64,000 nucleotides of DNA from Chitinophagales bacterium (GTDB taxonomy: Bacteria > Bacteroidota > Bacteroidia > Chitinophagales > Chitinophagaceae): the NCBI GenBank assembly GCA_026936105.1, contig JAIXKI010000015.1:176685-240684 (forward strand), read 5' to 3'. The position numbers and the translations under genes are program-made. The notes beneath the pieces were generated by a model that was not told the origin of the DNA, ran no database searches, and saw only the letters and a program-made list of their open reading frames with translations. Of this stretch, positions 52,389 through 60,959 are shown in pieces. Numbering within the stretch: position 1 is the stretch's first letter; every line of letters begins with the position of its first letter.

Positions 52389-53138
52389 TTAGTTAACCTT
52401 TTTGCTAAGTGAATTAACCTGTTCCTGCAATTCTGAAACAACATTGGCAAGCTGATGCATATTCCACCGGTCCTGCGCCATAATTTTTGAAATGACAACC
52501 TGGGCTTGCCAAATCTCCATTATATCTTCAGCATTCACCGTATAAGGAAGGAAGGAAGGATTATCGCTTGCCATAGTGAGCTTATTCTTTGCTTTATTAT
52601 TTTTTTGCACTCTTTTATATACAATTCCTTCATTTCTTGAGATCACAATGCAGGGAGTGTTATTTTTTATTCCATCTACGCTTTCCACTTTTTCGCCTAC
52701 AATGATCGAACCGCTTGGCGTCGGCAGCATGGAATCTCCGATAATCTCAAATGCACGGTATGCTGATCCCTTGAGCATGGGTAATGTAAATGTGTTCAAC
52801 TCATCTATAAAATCCTGATCGGCATATCCGGCCAAATATCCTGCTGCCGCTTTTACCGGTACAAAAGGAATCAATGCAGGTCCTGAAGACATTTTCATAG
52901 CCCTGCGTTTTGCCAGGTAGCCTCCTTTAGAATCACTCAGATCTTTCCGGAGAACGTCATCCAATGTAAGTTTGAAAATATCACAAACAATTTCCAGCAC
53001 ATCTATTCTCGGCTCGGCACGTTCTTCTTCATAAGCCCCTACAAGCGACCGCTTGATGTTGAGCCTTTGTGCAAATTCTTCCTGTGTCCACCCTCTTTGT
53101 TTACGAAGGTACTTTAGATTTTTATTGGCGATAGACAT
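52389..53138 (-). CDS. XRE-type repressor with S24 autocleavage domain
   Basis: LexA/CI-like transcription regulator of 249 aa. An XRE helix-turn-helix fills residues 5-62 (QRGWTQEEFAQRLNIKRSLVGAYE). The S24 peptidase domain (about 90-215) has a candidate Ala99-Gly100 cleavage site (KAAAGY), catalytic Ser136 in GDSM and Lys175 in VYKRV, so self-cleavage on DNA damage is plausible. A C-terminal coiled coil (about 225-249) with leucine and valine spacing should mediate dimerisation. No phage genes are adjacent, so it looks like a resident regulator. TAGACATA occurs at its start codon and again 44 bp upstream (53176-53183), a possible operator repeat. Confidence 0.88.
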   Translation of the reverse strand: MSIANKNLKYLRKQRGWTQEEFAQRLNIKRSLVGAYEEERAEPRIDVLEIVCDIFKLTLDDVLRKDLSDSKGGYLAKRRAMKMSSGPALIPFVPVKAAAGYLAGYADQDFIDELNTFTLPMLKGSAYRAFEIIGDSMLPTPSGSIIVGEKVESVDGIKNNTPCIVISRNEGIVYKRVQKNNKAKNKLTMASDNPSFLPYTVNAEDIMEIWQAQVVISKIMAQDRWNMHQLANVVSELQEQVNSLSKKVN

Positions 53139-53315
53139 ATACCCAATTTGATTAGCTGCAAAATACTAATAATTTTAGACATACCAAATAATTTTGCTAA
53201 ACCGGAAAATAACTTTCCGGAAAAAACCCTGTGAAATAAGTTGTCCTGAAAATCGTTTTAAGTTCGGATACAATAGCCTTAGCTTCGTTTATCCGGCATA
53301 AAAACTGAAACACAT

Positions 53316-53323
53316 TACTTTTG
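53316..53323 (+). promoter_or_regulatory. -7 promoter box of surE
   Basis: Perfect TACTTTTG; the predicted start near 53329 leaves a leader of about 7 nt before the ATG at 53336 and excludes the TTG at 53321 as start. Confidence 0.55.
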
Positions 53324-53335
53324 CTGAAGAATCTT

Positions 53336-54148
53336 ATGAAGAAAAAGACAACCGCACCTCCTTCACTAAAAAGGAACAATAAGAAAAGACCGGTAATCCT
53401 GATCACCAATGACGACGGAGTCACCTCTTCCGGTATCCGTAATCTGGTAGAAGCCGTAAAAGATCTTGGAAAGATCATTGTAGTAGCTCCCGATAAACCG
53501 CAATCAGGAATGGGCCATGCCATTACCATTGGCCAGCCACTACGCCTGCAAAAAATTCAGACAGACGATGATTCTGTAGAAACCTGGTCCTGCACCGGAA
53601 CTCCGGTGGATTGTGTGAAACTGGCCGTGGACAAGATCCTTCGCAGTAAACCCGACCTTTGCCTCAGTGGCATCAACCACGGAGCCAACCACAGCATCAA
53701 CGTCATTTATTCAGGAACCATGTCGGCAGCGGTGGAAGCAGCCATCGAAAGCATTCCTTCCGTCGGCTTCTCCCTTTTGGATTTCAGTATAGAAGCTGAT
53801 TTCAGCGGGGCTAAAAAATATGCACGCATCATTGTACAACACCTGTTGAAGCAAAAGCTGGATAAACACATGGTGTTGAACGTAAATGTGCCTGCAGTTC
53901 CCGAGATACAAATCAAAGGCATCAAGGTTTGCCGGCAGGCTTATGCAAAATATATTGAAGACTTCATTGAGCGCAATGATCCGCACGGAAGAAGATATTA
54001 CTGGCTTACCGGGGAATTTGTGAACTTTGACAAAGGAAAGGATACGGATGTATGGGCGCTGGATCACAATTATGTGAGCGTGGTACCGGTACAATTTGAC
54101 CTGACCAATTACAAGCTGAAGAGTAAATTTGAAAAAATCTGGAAATGA
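53336..54148 (+). CDS. surE: 5'/3'-Nucleotidase SurE
   Basis: Metal-dependent phosphatase (270 aa) that dephosphorylates nucleoside 5'- and 3'-monophosphates, involved in survival in stationary phase. The family signature is plain: ILITNDDGVTSSGI, VAPDKPQSGMGHAIT, CTGTPVDCVKLAV and LSGINHGANHSINVIYSGTMSAA. A frame exists from TTG 53321, but the -7 box overlaps it, so ATG 53336 is the start. The following gene overlaps its stop by 4 bp. Confidence 0.94.
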   Translation: MKKKTTAPPSLKRNNKKRPVILITNDDGVTSSGIRNLVEAVKDLGKIIVVAPDKPQSGMGHAITIGQPLRLQKIQTDDDSVETWSCTGTPVDCVKLAVDKILRSKPDLCLSGINHGANHSINVIYSGTMSAAVEAAIESIPSVGFSLLDFSIEADFSGAKKYARIIVQHLLKQKLDKHMVLNVNVPAVPEIQIKGIKVCRQAYAKYIEDFIERNDPHGRRYYWLTGEFVNFDKGKDTDVWALDHNYVSVVPVQFDLTNYKLKSKFEKIWK

Positions 54149-54441
54149 TATTCACCAGGGATAATCTGAAATTAGGTATGGTGCTCGGGCTTTTCGGGCC
54201 CGTGGTGGGACTGGTAGTGATCTATTTTATAAAATTCAATGCCATCTCATTCGGAGATTTTTTCAACCTCTTCATCAACACGAACCGGCTGATCACTTCC
54301 ATCGGTTCGCTTTCTCTTATTGCCAATGTGGTCCTGTTCACCATCTACATCAACACACACAGGGATAATACTGCTAAAGGCATCTTCGTAATCACGCTGA
54401 TCTACGGTATCGGCATCCTGCTGCTCAAGCTTTTTAATTGA
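54145..54441 (+). CDS. Small membrane protein, 98 aa
   Basis: Starts in the surE stop codon (ATGA overlap), so it is translationally coupled. Hydrophobic segments at about 12-32, 50-68 and 80-96 suggest three membrane helices (e.g. GPVVGLVVIYFI and GIFVITLIYGIGILLL). It has no recognised family. Small membrane genes after surE occur in other Bacteroidota, where lpxB often follows; lpxB is not present here. Confidence 0.75.
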   Translation: MIFTRDNLKLGMVLGLFGPVVGLVVIYFIKFNAISFGDFFNLFINTNRLITSIGSLSLIANVVLFTIYINTHRDNTAKGIFVITLIYGIGILLLKLFN

Positions 54442-54467
54442 TCCTTCTTTATGTTTTCCTAACTTTA
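54438..54467 (+). promoter_or_regulatory. Promoter of the CocE-like hydrolase gene
   Basis: TTG (54438-54440), a 19-bp spacer and TAACTTTA (54460-54467, 7 of 8 matches) predict a start near 54473, with a 16-nt leader to the ATG at 54489. It overlaps the end of the preceding gene. Confidence 0.5.
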
Positions 54468-54488
54468 AGGGTCATAATTTTTTCTGCT

Positions 54489-56291
54489 ATGAGAAAGGCC
54501 ATTTTGCTTTTTACAAGTATTTTATTTGTTTGCTTATTTGCGGCTGCACAACAAAATGAGATCACTTCTTACAAAAAATCGGAAGTGATGATACCGATGA
54601 GGGATGGCGTAAAATTGTTCACCACGATCTTTACGCCGGTGAATGCCACATCGCCTGTACCGATCCTCATCACAAGAACTCCCTACAGCGCCACCCGCCC
54701 CGACAATTTCAACATTCTCGATTTTACCTACACGGCCAACATGGCGAAAGAAGGATACATTTTTGTTTTCCAGGATATCCGTGGCAAATTCAAAAGTGAA
54801 GGCACCATGCAGATCCATCAGCCGCTGTTACATGCCACTCAAAAAGGAGCCGTGGATGAAAGCACCGACACCTGGGATACGGTTGACTGGCTTATAAAAA
54901 ACACGGAGAATAATAATGGTAAAGCCGGAATATTGGGAATCTCTTATCCCGGATGGCTGGCATTGGTGGGTGCGGTTGATCCGCATCCGGCATTGAAAGC
55001 ATCTTCAGAGCAAGCCTGCATGGGAGATCTTTTTTTAGGCGATGACTTTCATCACAACGGAGCATTCCGTTTAAGCTACAGCATGGAATACGCCTACATG
55101 GTGGAATTTGAAAAAGCTGCCAGCAGCGATTTCCCTTTTCCTCAATATGATCTTTACGACTGGTATTTAAAAATGGGGCCTTTAAAAAACATCAATGATA
55201 AATATTTCCATAACAAGAGTGCCACATGGAATGATTTCGTGGCTCACCCGAACTATGATTCCTTCTGGCAAAAAAATTCTCCGTTGAGTTATGTTCACTA
55301 CCCGCAAATACCTCAATTGCATGTCGGAGGATTTTATGACCAGGAAGATATCAACGGCCCTCAGCTGATGTATGCACACATGGAGAAAAAAGACAGTTTC
55401 AACCGCAATTTTATTGTGCTTGGCCCATGGAACCATGGCCAATGGGGAAGAGGTGACGATCAGTCAAGCCGTGATTTCCGTGAACTTCAGAAGAAGTGGT
55501 TCGACTATTGGCTTAAAGGTATCGGTGATGGGAAATTTTCTGAAGCCACCTGCTTTCAGACGGGAAGCAATACCTGGAAAACCTATAACAGCTGGCCGCC
55601 GAAAGAAGCACAGGTTCAAAAATTATATGCAGGGCCCAACAACACCTGTTCCTTCAACAAACCAACTTCTGTTAATGGGTCGGTAAGTTATGTCAGCGAT
55701 CCGGCACATCCCGTTCCTTATCGCACTTTGCCGATCGAACAGACCTACGGGCCCGGAAGCCGCTGGAGAAACTGGCAGATCGAAGATCAGAGGCATGTTT
55801 ACACCAGGCCCGATGTGGTCAGTTTCACTATGGACTCGCTTACGGAAGATCTCACTGTGACTGGAAAAATTATAGCCCATCTGTTTGCAAGCACCACAGG
55901 GACAGATGCAGACTGGATCGTTAAGCTCATTGATGTGTATCCGGCATTTGACCGTGAGAATTTATCCATGAGTCAATTTCAGTTTCCGGTGGCCATGGAA
56001 GTTTTCAGGGGGAGATTCAGAAAAAGTTTTTCCAATCCTTCACCGCTGACGCCTAACAAGCCGGAAGAATTTATCATAGACCTGCACGATATTGATCATG
56101 TATTCAAAAAAGGGCATCGGATCATGATACAGGTGCAGAGTACCTGGTTCCCTGTCATTGACAGGAATCCGCAGAAATATGTGCCCAATATTTATCTGGC
56201 AAAAGAATCAGATTTTACCAAACAAACACACACGATCTATTTTTCTTCCAGGTATCCGACATACATCGAATTGCCGATGATGAAGAATTGA
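54489..56291 (+). CDS. Exported CocE/NonD-family hydrolase (X-Pro dipeptidyl-peptidase-like)
   Basis: Alpha/beta-hydrolase of 600 aa, with signal peptide MRKAILLFTSILFVCLFAAAQ. The nucleophile elbow is GISYPG (Ser152); the active His is in LGPWNHGQWG; the C-terminal jelly-roll (about 375-600) has the X-Pro/CocE-type beta domain (SGYWFPV-like pattern, HRIMIQVQSTWFPVI). It cleaves esters or Xaa-Pro peptides in the periplasm or outside. The frame extends upstream to 54438, but the promoter and signal peptide favour 54489. A TTG-started 65-codon frame overlaps its stop and is not credited as a gene. Confidence 0.9.
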   Translation: MRKAILLFTSILFVCLFAAAQQNEITSYKKSEVMIPMRDGVKLFTTIFTPVNATSPVPILITRTPYSATRPDNFNILDFTYTANMAKEGYIFVFQDIRGKFKSEGTMQIHQPLLHATQKGAVDESTDTWDTVDWLIKNTENNNGKAGILGISYPGWLALVGAVDPHPALKASSEQACMGDLFLGDDFHHNGAFRLSYSMEYAYMVEFEKAASSDFPFPQYDLYDWYLKMGPLKNINDKYFHNKSATWNDFVAHPNYDSFWQKNSPLSYVHYPQIPQLHVGGFYDQEDINGPQLMYAHMEKKDSFNRNFIVLGPWNHGQWGRGDDQSSRDFRELQKKWFDYWLKGIGDGKFSEATCFQTGSNTWKTYNSWPPKEAQVQKLYAGPNNTCSFNKPTSVNGSVSYVSDPAHPVPYRTLPIEQTYGPGSRWRNWQIEDQRHVYTRPDVVSFTMDSLTEDLTVTGKIIAHLFASTTGTDADWIVKLIDVYPAFDRENLSMSQFQFPVAMEVFRGRFRKSFSNPSPLTPNKPEEFIIDLHDIDHVFKKGHRIMIQVQSTWFPVIDRNPQKYVPNIYLAKESDFTKQTHTIYFSSRYPTYIELPMMKN

Positions 56292-56498
56292 TCAGTAAAA
56301 TTTTCCCCTCAGCCTTTGATCGTGTTAACAAGAACCTGCTCTTCGAAACTTGTCATTTCGAAGATTTTCTTCATCGTTTAAAGCGATACAATATTGATGC
56401 AGGACAGGATGTTCCGTTTAGCTGGGGTTATTGTCTTCCCAGATCCGGTTTGATTCATGAACTTTTTAAAAAACTCAACGGGTAAGCAGCAATAGAAC

Positions 56499-56523
56499 AA
56501 AAGGCCCGGTTACGAGCCTTTTT
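56499..56523 (+). terminator. Bidirectional terminator between the CocE-like gene and tRNA-Met
   Basis: AAAAGGC (56499-56505) pairs with GCCTTTT (56516-56522) around a 10-nt loop, with T on the plus side and T on the minus side after the complementary A-run. It can end both the plus-strand gene and the minus-strand tRNA transcript. Confidence 0.7.
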
Positions 56524-56526
56524 CAG

Positions 56527-56600
56527 TAGCGGGATCGGGAGTTGAACCCGAGACCTTTGGGTTATGAATCCAACGCTCTTACCAACTGAGCTATCCCGCC
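56527..56600 (-). tRNA. tRNA-Met (anticodon CAT)
   Basis: 74-nt tRNA: acceptor GGCGGGA/TCCCGCT (one G-T), D-arm GCTC...GAGC, anticodon loop TTCATAA with CAT, T-arm GGGTTCAACTCCC. No CCA is encoded (CTG follows the discriminator). CAT can also belong to tRNA-Ile2 after lysidine modification; the body fits an elongator Met tRNA better. Confidence 0.9.
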
Positions 56601-56689
56601 TTCTTATTTTCCTTAAATTCCGATTCGTTTCAGCCGGAAAGACCCTGCCAAAACGGGCAGCAAAGATAATCGTTTCGGGCTTTTTAACA

Positions 56690-58756
56690 TCAATAATCCA
56701 ATAACTTCCTCAGCACTTCAGATACCTTTTCAGCATTGGGAAGCATGGCATTTTCCAATGTCATATTCATCGGCACAGCAGGAATATTCAATGCTCCCAG
56801 GACTTCAACCGGAGCATCAAGAAATTGAAAACAGTTTTTTGAAATTCTTCCTGCCAGTGATTCTGCAAATGAATTGTTCTGCTGCTCTTCGGTCAGTACC
56901 AGGCATTTCCCATGAAGCTTAACCCTTTCATAGATCAATTCTTCATCAAGAGGAAACAAAGATCTGAGATCAAGTACTTCTATTCTTCCATTAAATTCTC
57001 TTGCTGAAGTCTTTGCCCAATGCACTCCCATTCCATAAGTAATGACCAGGCAGCTTTCGCCGTGATCAACCGCTTCATTAACCGCATACAGAACTACATT
57101 TCCTTTACCCAGAGGGATAATATAATCTTTTGAGGGCTCAATTGTTTTCGCATCTTCTGTCAAGGGTACTTTACTCCAATAAAGCCCTTTATGCTCCAGA
57201 ATCACCACCGGGTTGGGATCAAAAAAGGCAGCCTTCATCAATCCTTTCATGTCCGCTGCATTGGAAGGGTACACTACTTTGATGCCTTTGATCGAAAGCA
57301 GGGTTGTTTCCACACATCCGCTGTGATATGGCCCGCCGCCGCCATAAGCGCCAACAGGAACACGAAGTACCATTGAAACAGGAAACTTACCGCAACTTAA
57401 ATAGCAACTCTTTGAGATCTCAGATGCCAGTTGATTAAGTCCCGGGAAAATATAATCCCCGAACTGAACTTCAACGATAGGTTTCAATCCAACAGCACTC
57501 ATGCCGACCGTGGATCCGATGATATAGGCTTCCTGAATGGCAGTGTTGAAGACCCTGTGATCTCCAAAAAGCTCAGCCAAAGTCGCTGTTTCACGGAATA
57601 CACCTCCAAGCCTTCTGCCCACATCCTGCCCATACAATATTGCTTCAGAGTGATCTTCCATGATCTCTCTGATGGCATAAAGGGCGGCATCAACCATGAT
57701 AATCTTCTTACCCCCTCTCGGGCTTCTCTCGCCTTTTTCTTCAATAACCGGCGTAAACGAAAAAATATGATCCTCGATATAAGCCGGATCAGGCTCTGCT
57801 GCCTGTACAGCTTTTTCAAAACCGTTGGCTATGCAGGAAACCGCTCCTTTTTCTATCAATTCTATTTCCTGTTCATCAACACCTTTTTCCAAAAGCGCTT
57901 TCCTCAATTTCGGCAGCGGATCTTTCTTAAGATGTTCTTCCCAGTCTTCCTTGGAGCGGTAAAATTCTTTTCTCACTCCGCTGGTATGATGGCTCAATAA
58001 AGGCACTGCAGCATGAACGAGATAAGGTTTCCTTTCCTTACGGACAAGATCAAAAACTTCTTTCATCATTTCGTAAGAGGCAACAAAGTCACTTCCATCC
58101 ACCTGCATGCGGTTCATCCCTTTAAATCCGGCGGCAAATTCATAAGCATTCATTGCCCTTGCTTCTTCAGCGGTCACACTGATACCCCAGTCATTATCCT
58201 GTACCAGGTATATTATGGGTAATTGTTTTAACACTGCAAATTGAAAAGCTTCGCTCACTTCACCTTCTGTAACACTTGCATCGCCCAAAGAACATAGTGC
58301 CACTGGCAACTCTCCGGAAGAACCTTTCTTCAACAATGGAGACCGAACCTCTTCAAGATACTGAATGCCCTGTGCAATCCCGGTAGTGGGTATGGCCTGC
58401 ATACCTGTTGCGCTGCTCTGATGAATGATCGTTGGCTTGTCTGCTCCACGATAATTTGGATGAGAATAATATTCCCTGCCTCCCGTAAAAGGGTCATCCC
58501 CTTTTGCCAATAATTGCAGCATCAGTTCATAAGGGCTAAACCCAAGTCCTAATAAAATACTTTCGTCCCGGTAATACGGACTGACAAAATCCTGCGGCTG
58601 CAACTGAAAGGCTGTAGCCAGTTGTATGGCTTCATGTCCGCGGGAAGTGGAATGGACATATTTGCAGATGTTACGGTTCGCTTCATAAATTTCATCCATT
58701 GCTTTCGCCCTGCACATAAGGCGGTAAGCTTTCAGCATTATCGGTACATCAATCAT
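56690..58756 (-). CDS. Branched-chain/2-oxoacid dehydrogenase E1, alpha-beta fusion
   Basis: 688-aa thiamine-dependent E1 component of a 2-oxoacid dehydrogenase, most likely for branched-chain keto acids or a related acid. The alpha half has the TPP motif GDASVTEGEVSEAFQFAVL...QDNDWG (about 170-205) and the RGHEAIQLA start; the beta half (from about 355) has YGQDVGRRLGGVFRETATL, QEAYIIGSTVGMS and FPVSMVLRVPVGAYGGGGPYHSG, ending VPMNMTLENAMLPN. Fused E1 subunits of this type are common in Bacteroidota. E2 and E3 genes are not in the window. A -7 box TAAATTTG (58777-58784) precedes it. Confidence 0.93.
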   Translation of the reverse strand: MIDVPIMLKAYRLMCRAKAMDEIYEANRNICKYVHSTSRGHEAIQLATAFQLQPQDFVSPYYRDESILLGLGFSPYELMLQLLAKGDDPFTGGREYYSHPNYRGADKPTIIHQSSATGMQAIPTTGIAQGIQYLEEVRSPLLKKGSSGELPVALCSLGDASVTEGEVSEAFQFAVLKQLPIIYLVQDNDWGISVTAEEARAMNAYEFAAGFKGMNRMQVDGSDFVASYEMMKEVFDLVRKERKPYLVHAAVPLLSHHTSGVRKEFYRSKEDWEEHLKKDPLPKLRKALLEKGVDEQEIELIEKGAVSCIANGFEKAVQAAEPDPAYIEDHIFSFTPVIEEKGERSPRGGKKIIMVDAALYAIREIMEDHSEAILYGQDVGRRLGGVFRETATLAELFGDHRVFNTAIQEAYIIGSTVGMSAVGLKPIVEVQFGDYIFPGLNQLASEISKSCYLSCGKFPVSMVLRVPVGAYGGGGPYHSGCVETTLLSIKGIKVVYPSNAADMKGLMKAAFFDPNPVVILEHKGLYWSKVPLTEDAKTIEPSKDYIIPLGKGNVVLYAVNEAVDHGESCLVITYGMGVHWAKTSAREFNGRIEVLDLRSLFPLDEELIYERVKLHGKCLVLTEEQQNNSFAESLAGRISKNCFQFLDAPVEVLGALNIPAVPMNMTLENAMLPNAEKVSEVLRKLLDY

Positions 58757-58776
58757 GAATAAAATTTAATGAAGGG

Positions 58777-58784
58777 CAAATTTA
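58777..58784 (-). promoter_or_regulatory. -7 promoter box of the E1 dehydrogenase gene
   Basis: Perfect TAAATTTG on the minus strand; leader of about 14 nt to the ATG at 58756. No clear -33 partner. Confidence 0.45.
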
Positions 58785-58805
58785 CAATAAAGCATTGGCA
58801 GTCAT

Positions 58806-58839
58806 AAAAACGAAAACCATCCGCCCTAACGAATGGTTT
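58806..58839 (-). terminator. Rho-independent terminator after the FAH-family gene
   Basis: On the minus strand AAACCATTCG and CGGATGGTTT pair over 10 positions (one wobble) with a 6-nt loop, followed by TCGTTTTT. It lies about 22 nt after the stop. Confidence 0.7.
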
Positions 58840-58861
58840 GCAAAAAGATTGAACTATTGAA

Positions 58862-59473
58862 TTACCTTACTTCCAGAGTAAACATACTGTCATCTTCAAT
58901 GAAAGCTTCCAGTTCATCACCTACCACCACTTCGCCTACTCCCGGCGGAGTACCGGTGAAGATCACATCACCTATATTGACAGAGAAATAATTGGAGATA
59001 TAAGAAACGATCTTATCAAAATTATGGATCATATTCCCTGAATTTCCCTGCTGCACCAGTTCTTTATTTTTATACAAACAAAAATTGATGTCCCTTTTAT
59101 TTTTGATGTTGGATAGCGGTACCCATTTACCAATCACTGCAGAATTATCCCATGACTTTGCCTTTTCCCACGGTAATCCTTTTTCCTGCAACTCTTTCTG
59201 AATATCACGGGCTGTGAAGTCAATTCCGGCTGTAATTGCGTCATAATATTTCCCTGCAAATTTTTCCTGGACATATTTCCCGTTTTTACTGATTCGGATC
59301 ACCAGTTCACATTCATAATGAAGTTCATTGGTAAATTCCGGGTAATAAAAAGGAGTATGCGGTTGCAGCATCGCACTTTTCGGCTTCATGAAAATTACCG
59401 GGTCATCAGGTATTTCATTTCCGAGTTCTATTGCATGAGCAGCATAGTTACGGCCGATACAAAAAATTTTCAT
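58862..59473 (-). CDS. Fumarylacetoacetate hydrolase family protein
   Basis: Single-domain FAH-fold protein of 203 aa; relatives hydrolyse acylpyruvates, decarboxylate oxaloacetate or isomerise/hydrate small diketo acids. Metal-site features are visible: CIGRNYAAHA, ELHYECELV (Glu-x-Glu), GIDFTARDIQ and the end TGTPPGVGEVVVGDELEAFI. The substrate cannot be assigned. It is followed by a terminator and is not clearly linked to the E1 gene. Confidence 0.9.
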   Translation of the reverse strand: MKIFCIGRNYAAHAIELGNEIPDDPVIFMKPKSAMLQPHTPFYYPEFTNELHYECELVIRISKNGKYVQEKFAGKYYDAITAGIDFTARDIQKELQEKGLPWEKAKSWDNSAVIGKWVPLSNIKNKRDINFCLYKNKELVQQGNSGNMIHNFDKIVSYISNYFSVNIGDVIFTGTPPGVGEVVVGDELEAFIEDDSMFTLEVR

Positions 59474-59621
59474 ACACAGGAGTTATTTAATTTTAAATAC
59501 ATCGGATACAAAACTCACAGGTTAGTTTATCCCATATATTCAGGTAATCAATATGTTTATTGGATCTTAATACCGAAGAGGGCAAGCACGGTCCGCTAAA
59601 GTAAGTAATCAATCTGATTTA

Positions 59622-60197
59622 TCATAAGGAAAATTCTTGATTATTTATCCGGTTCATGACTGAGGTAATGCCCTGTGTGGCAAAGTCCTCTATAGCCTCC
59701 ACCGCTTTATCTATCTTCAGTTTTACCAGCGGTTCTTCTTCTTTTTTCCACCGGCTCAGAACAAAATCTACCTGCCGCCCTTTAGGGTAATCGTTGCCAA
59801 TACCAAACCGTAACCGGGGGTAATCTCTTGTCCCCAATACTTCTTCAATATTTCTCAAACCGTTGTGTCCGCCGGCGCTGCCCTGATGACGGATACGCAT
59901 TTTATTGACCGGCAAAGCCACATCATCAAGGATCACCAGCACATTCTCCAACGGTATCTTTTCCTTTTCCATCCAGTATTTTATAGCCTTACCGCTTAAA
60001 TTCATAAACGTGGTGGGGCAAATGCAGATAATCGATCTTCCTTTCCATTTTATTTCGGAAACATAAGCATGCCTGTCTATCCGGAAACTACCCTGATGTT
60101 TTTGTACAAAAGCATTCACCACATCAAAACCTATGTTATGTCTTGTATGCTCATATTCAGTCCCGGTATTCCCTAATCCGGCTATAAGAAATTTCAT
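59622..60197 (-). CDS. pth: Peptidyl-tRNA hydrolase
   Basis: Frees tRNA from prematurely released peptidyl-tRNA. 191 aa from the ATG at 60197 (the frame opens 12 nt earlier). Motifs: MKFLIAGLGNTGTEYEHTRHNIGFDVV with catalytic His (RHN), CPTTFMNLSG, VILDDVALPVNKMRIRHQGSAGGHNGL and FGIGNDYPKGRQVDFVLS. It follows rplY on the same strand, after that gene's terminator. Confidence 0.95.
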   Translation of the reverse strand: MKFLIAGLGNTGTEYEHTRHNIGFDVVNAFVQKHQGSFRIDRHAYVSEIKWKGRSIICICPTTFMNLSGKAIKYWMEKEKIPLENVLVILDDVALPVNKMRIRHQGSAGGHNGLRNIEEVLGTRDYPRLRFGIGNDYPKGRQVDFVLSRWKKEEEPLVKLKIDKAVEAIEDFATQGITSVMNRINNQEFSL

Positions 60198-60234
60198 AAT
60201 AAACAACAATATTCAAAGTTCGTCTGAAAGGCAA

Positions 60235-60262
60235 TAAAAAACCCACATCTTTTGATGCAGGT
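60235..60262 (-). terminator. Rho-independent terminator after rplY
   Basis: On the minus strand ACCTGCATC and GATGTGGGT form a 9-bp stem (two wobbles) with an AAAA loop, followed by TTTTTTATT. It lies 22 nt after the rplY stop and about 40 nt before pth. Confidence 0.8.
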
Positions 60263-60283
60263 CTAAAAAAATTTGAAGCGATC

Positions 60284-60931
60284 TTACTTTTTCCCTTTGT
60301 CTGCAGGAGCACCTGCAGCAGGTGCAGCAGGCGCTGATGCCGCCGCAGCCGGTGCAGCTGTGGTAGCCGCAGCCTCTTCTTGTTTTAACTGACGGGTAAG
60401 CGTAACTGACGCTATGGGAATACGTGGAGAATTTAATATCTCAAAATGCTCTTCTTTTACATCTTCCACTCTTACATTTCCATTCAGTTCAAGATTATCA
60501 ATATTCACCTCGATCCGTTCTTTCAGATACTTCGGATAGGTCTTCACTTTAAGCGCTTTCATTTTTACATAAAGCTTCCCTCCGTCTTTTACTCCTTTGG
60601 CATTACCGGTCAAATGTAACGGTATGCTGGCAATCATCTTTTTATCCTCCACCAGTTCAAGCAGGTCAATATGGATCAAATCATCCGTTACCTTGTCAAA
60701 CTGCAGATCTTTTAAAATACATCTGTAAGTATTGCCATTAATTTTTACTTCGGCCAGCTGAAATTTCGGTGTGTAGATTAAAGGCTTCAATGCTGCAGCA
60801 GGAGCATAAAAATTTATTTCCTGTGCACCCCCGTAAATTACACCGGGCACTTGCTCCTGAGAGCGGAGTTGACGGGTGGCTTTTTTGCCAAAACCGGTCC
60901 TCAGTTGTCCTTCGATTGTAATTGTGTTCAT
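60284..60931 (-). CDS. rplY: 50S ribosomal protein L25/general stress protein Ctc
   Basis: 5S-rRNA-binding ribosomal protein of the long CTC type, 215 aa. The L25 domain (about 1-95) has RTGFGKKATRQLRSQEQVPGVIYGG, the C-terminal TL5 domain follows (LKVKTYPKYLKERIEVNIDNL), and the last 40 residues are an Ala/Pro/Gly-rich tail ending DKGKK. It starts 28 bp downstream of prs, a common bacterial pair. Confidence 0.94.
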   Translation of the reverse strand: MNTITIEGQLRTGFGKKATRQLRSQEQVPGVIYGGAQEINFYAPAAALKPLIYTPKFQLAEVKINGNTYRCILKDLQFDKVTDDLIHIDLLELVEDKKMIASIPLHLTGNAKGVKDGGKLYVKMKALKVKTYPKYLKERIEVNIDNLELNGNVRVEDVKEEHFEILNSPRIPIASVTLTRQLKQEEAAATTAAPAAAASAPAAPAAGAPADKGKK

Positions 60932-60959
60932 TATTTATTAAAATTTAAAAGTACTCTTT

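Noticed and set aside
53321..54148. Longer surE starting at TTG 53321
   Set aside because: A perfect -7 promoter box (53316-53323) overlaps the TTG, and the ATG at 53336 gives a normal family start.
56288..56485. 65-codon frame overlapping the end of the CocE-like hydrolase gene
   Set aside because: It starts with TTG, has no promoter or recognisable motif, and lies between the hydrolase stop and the terminator. It was not accepted as a gene.
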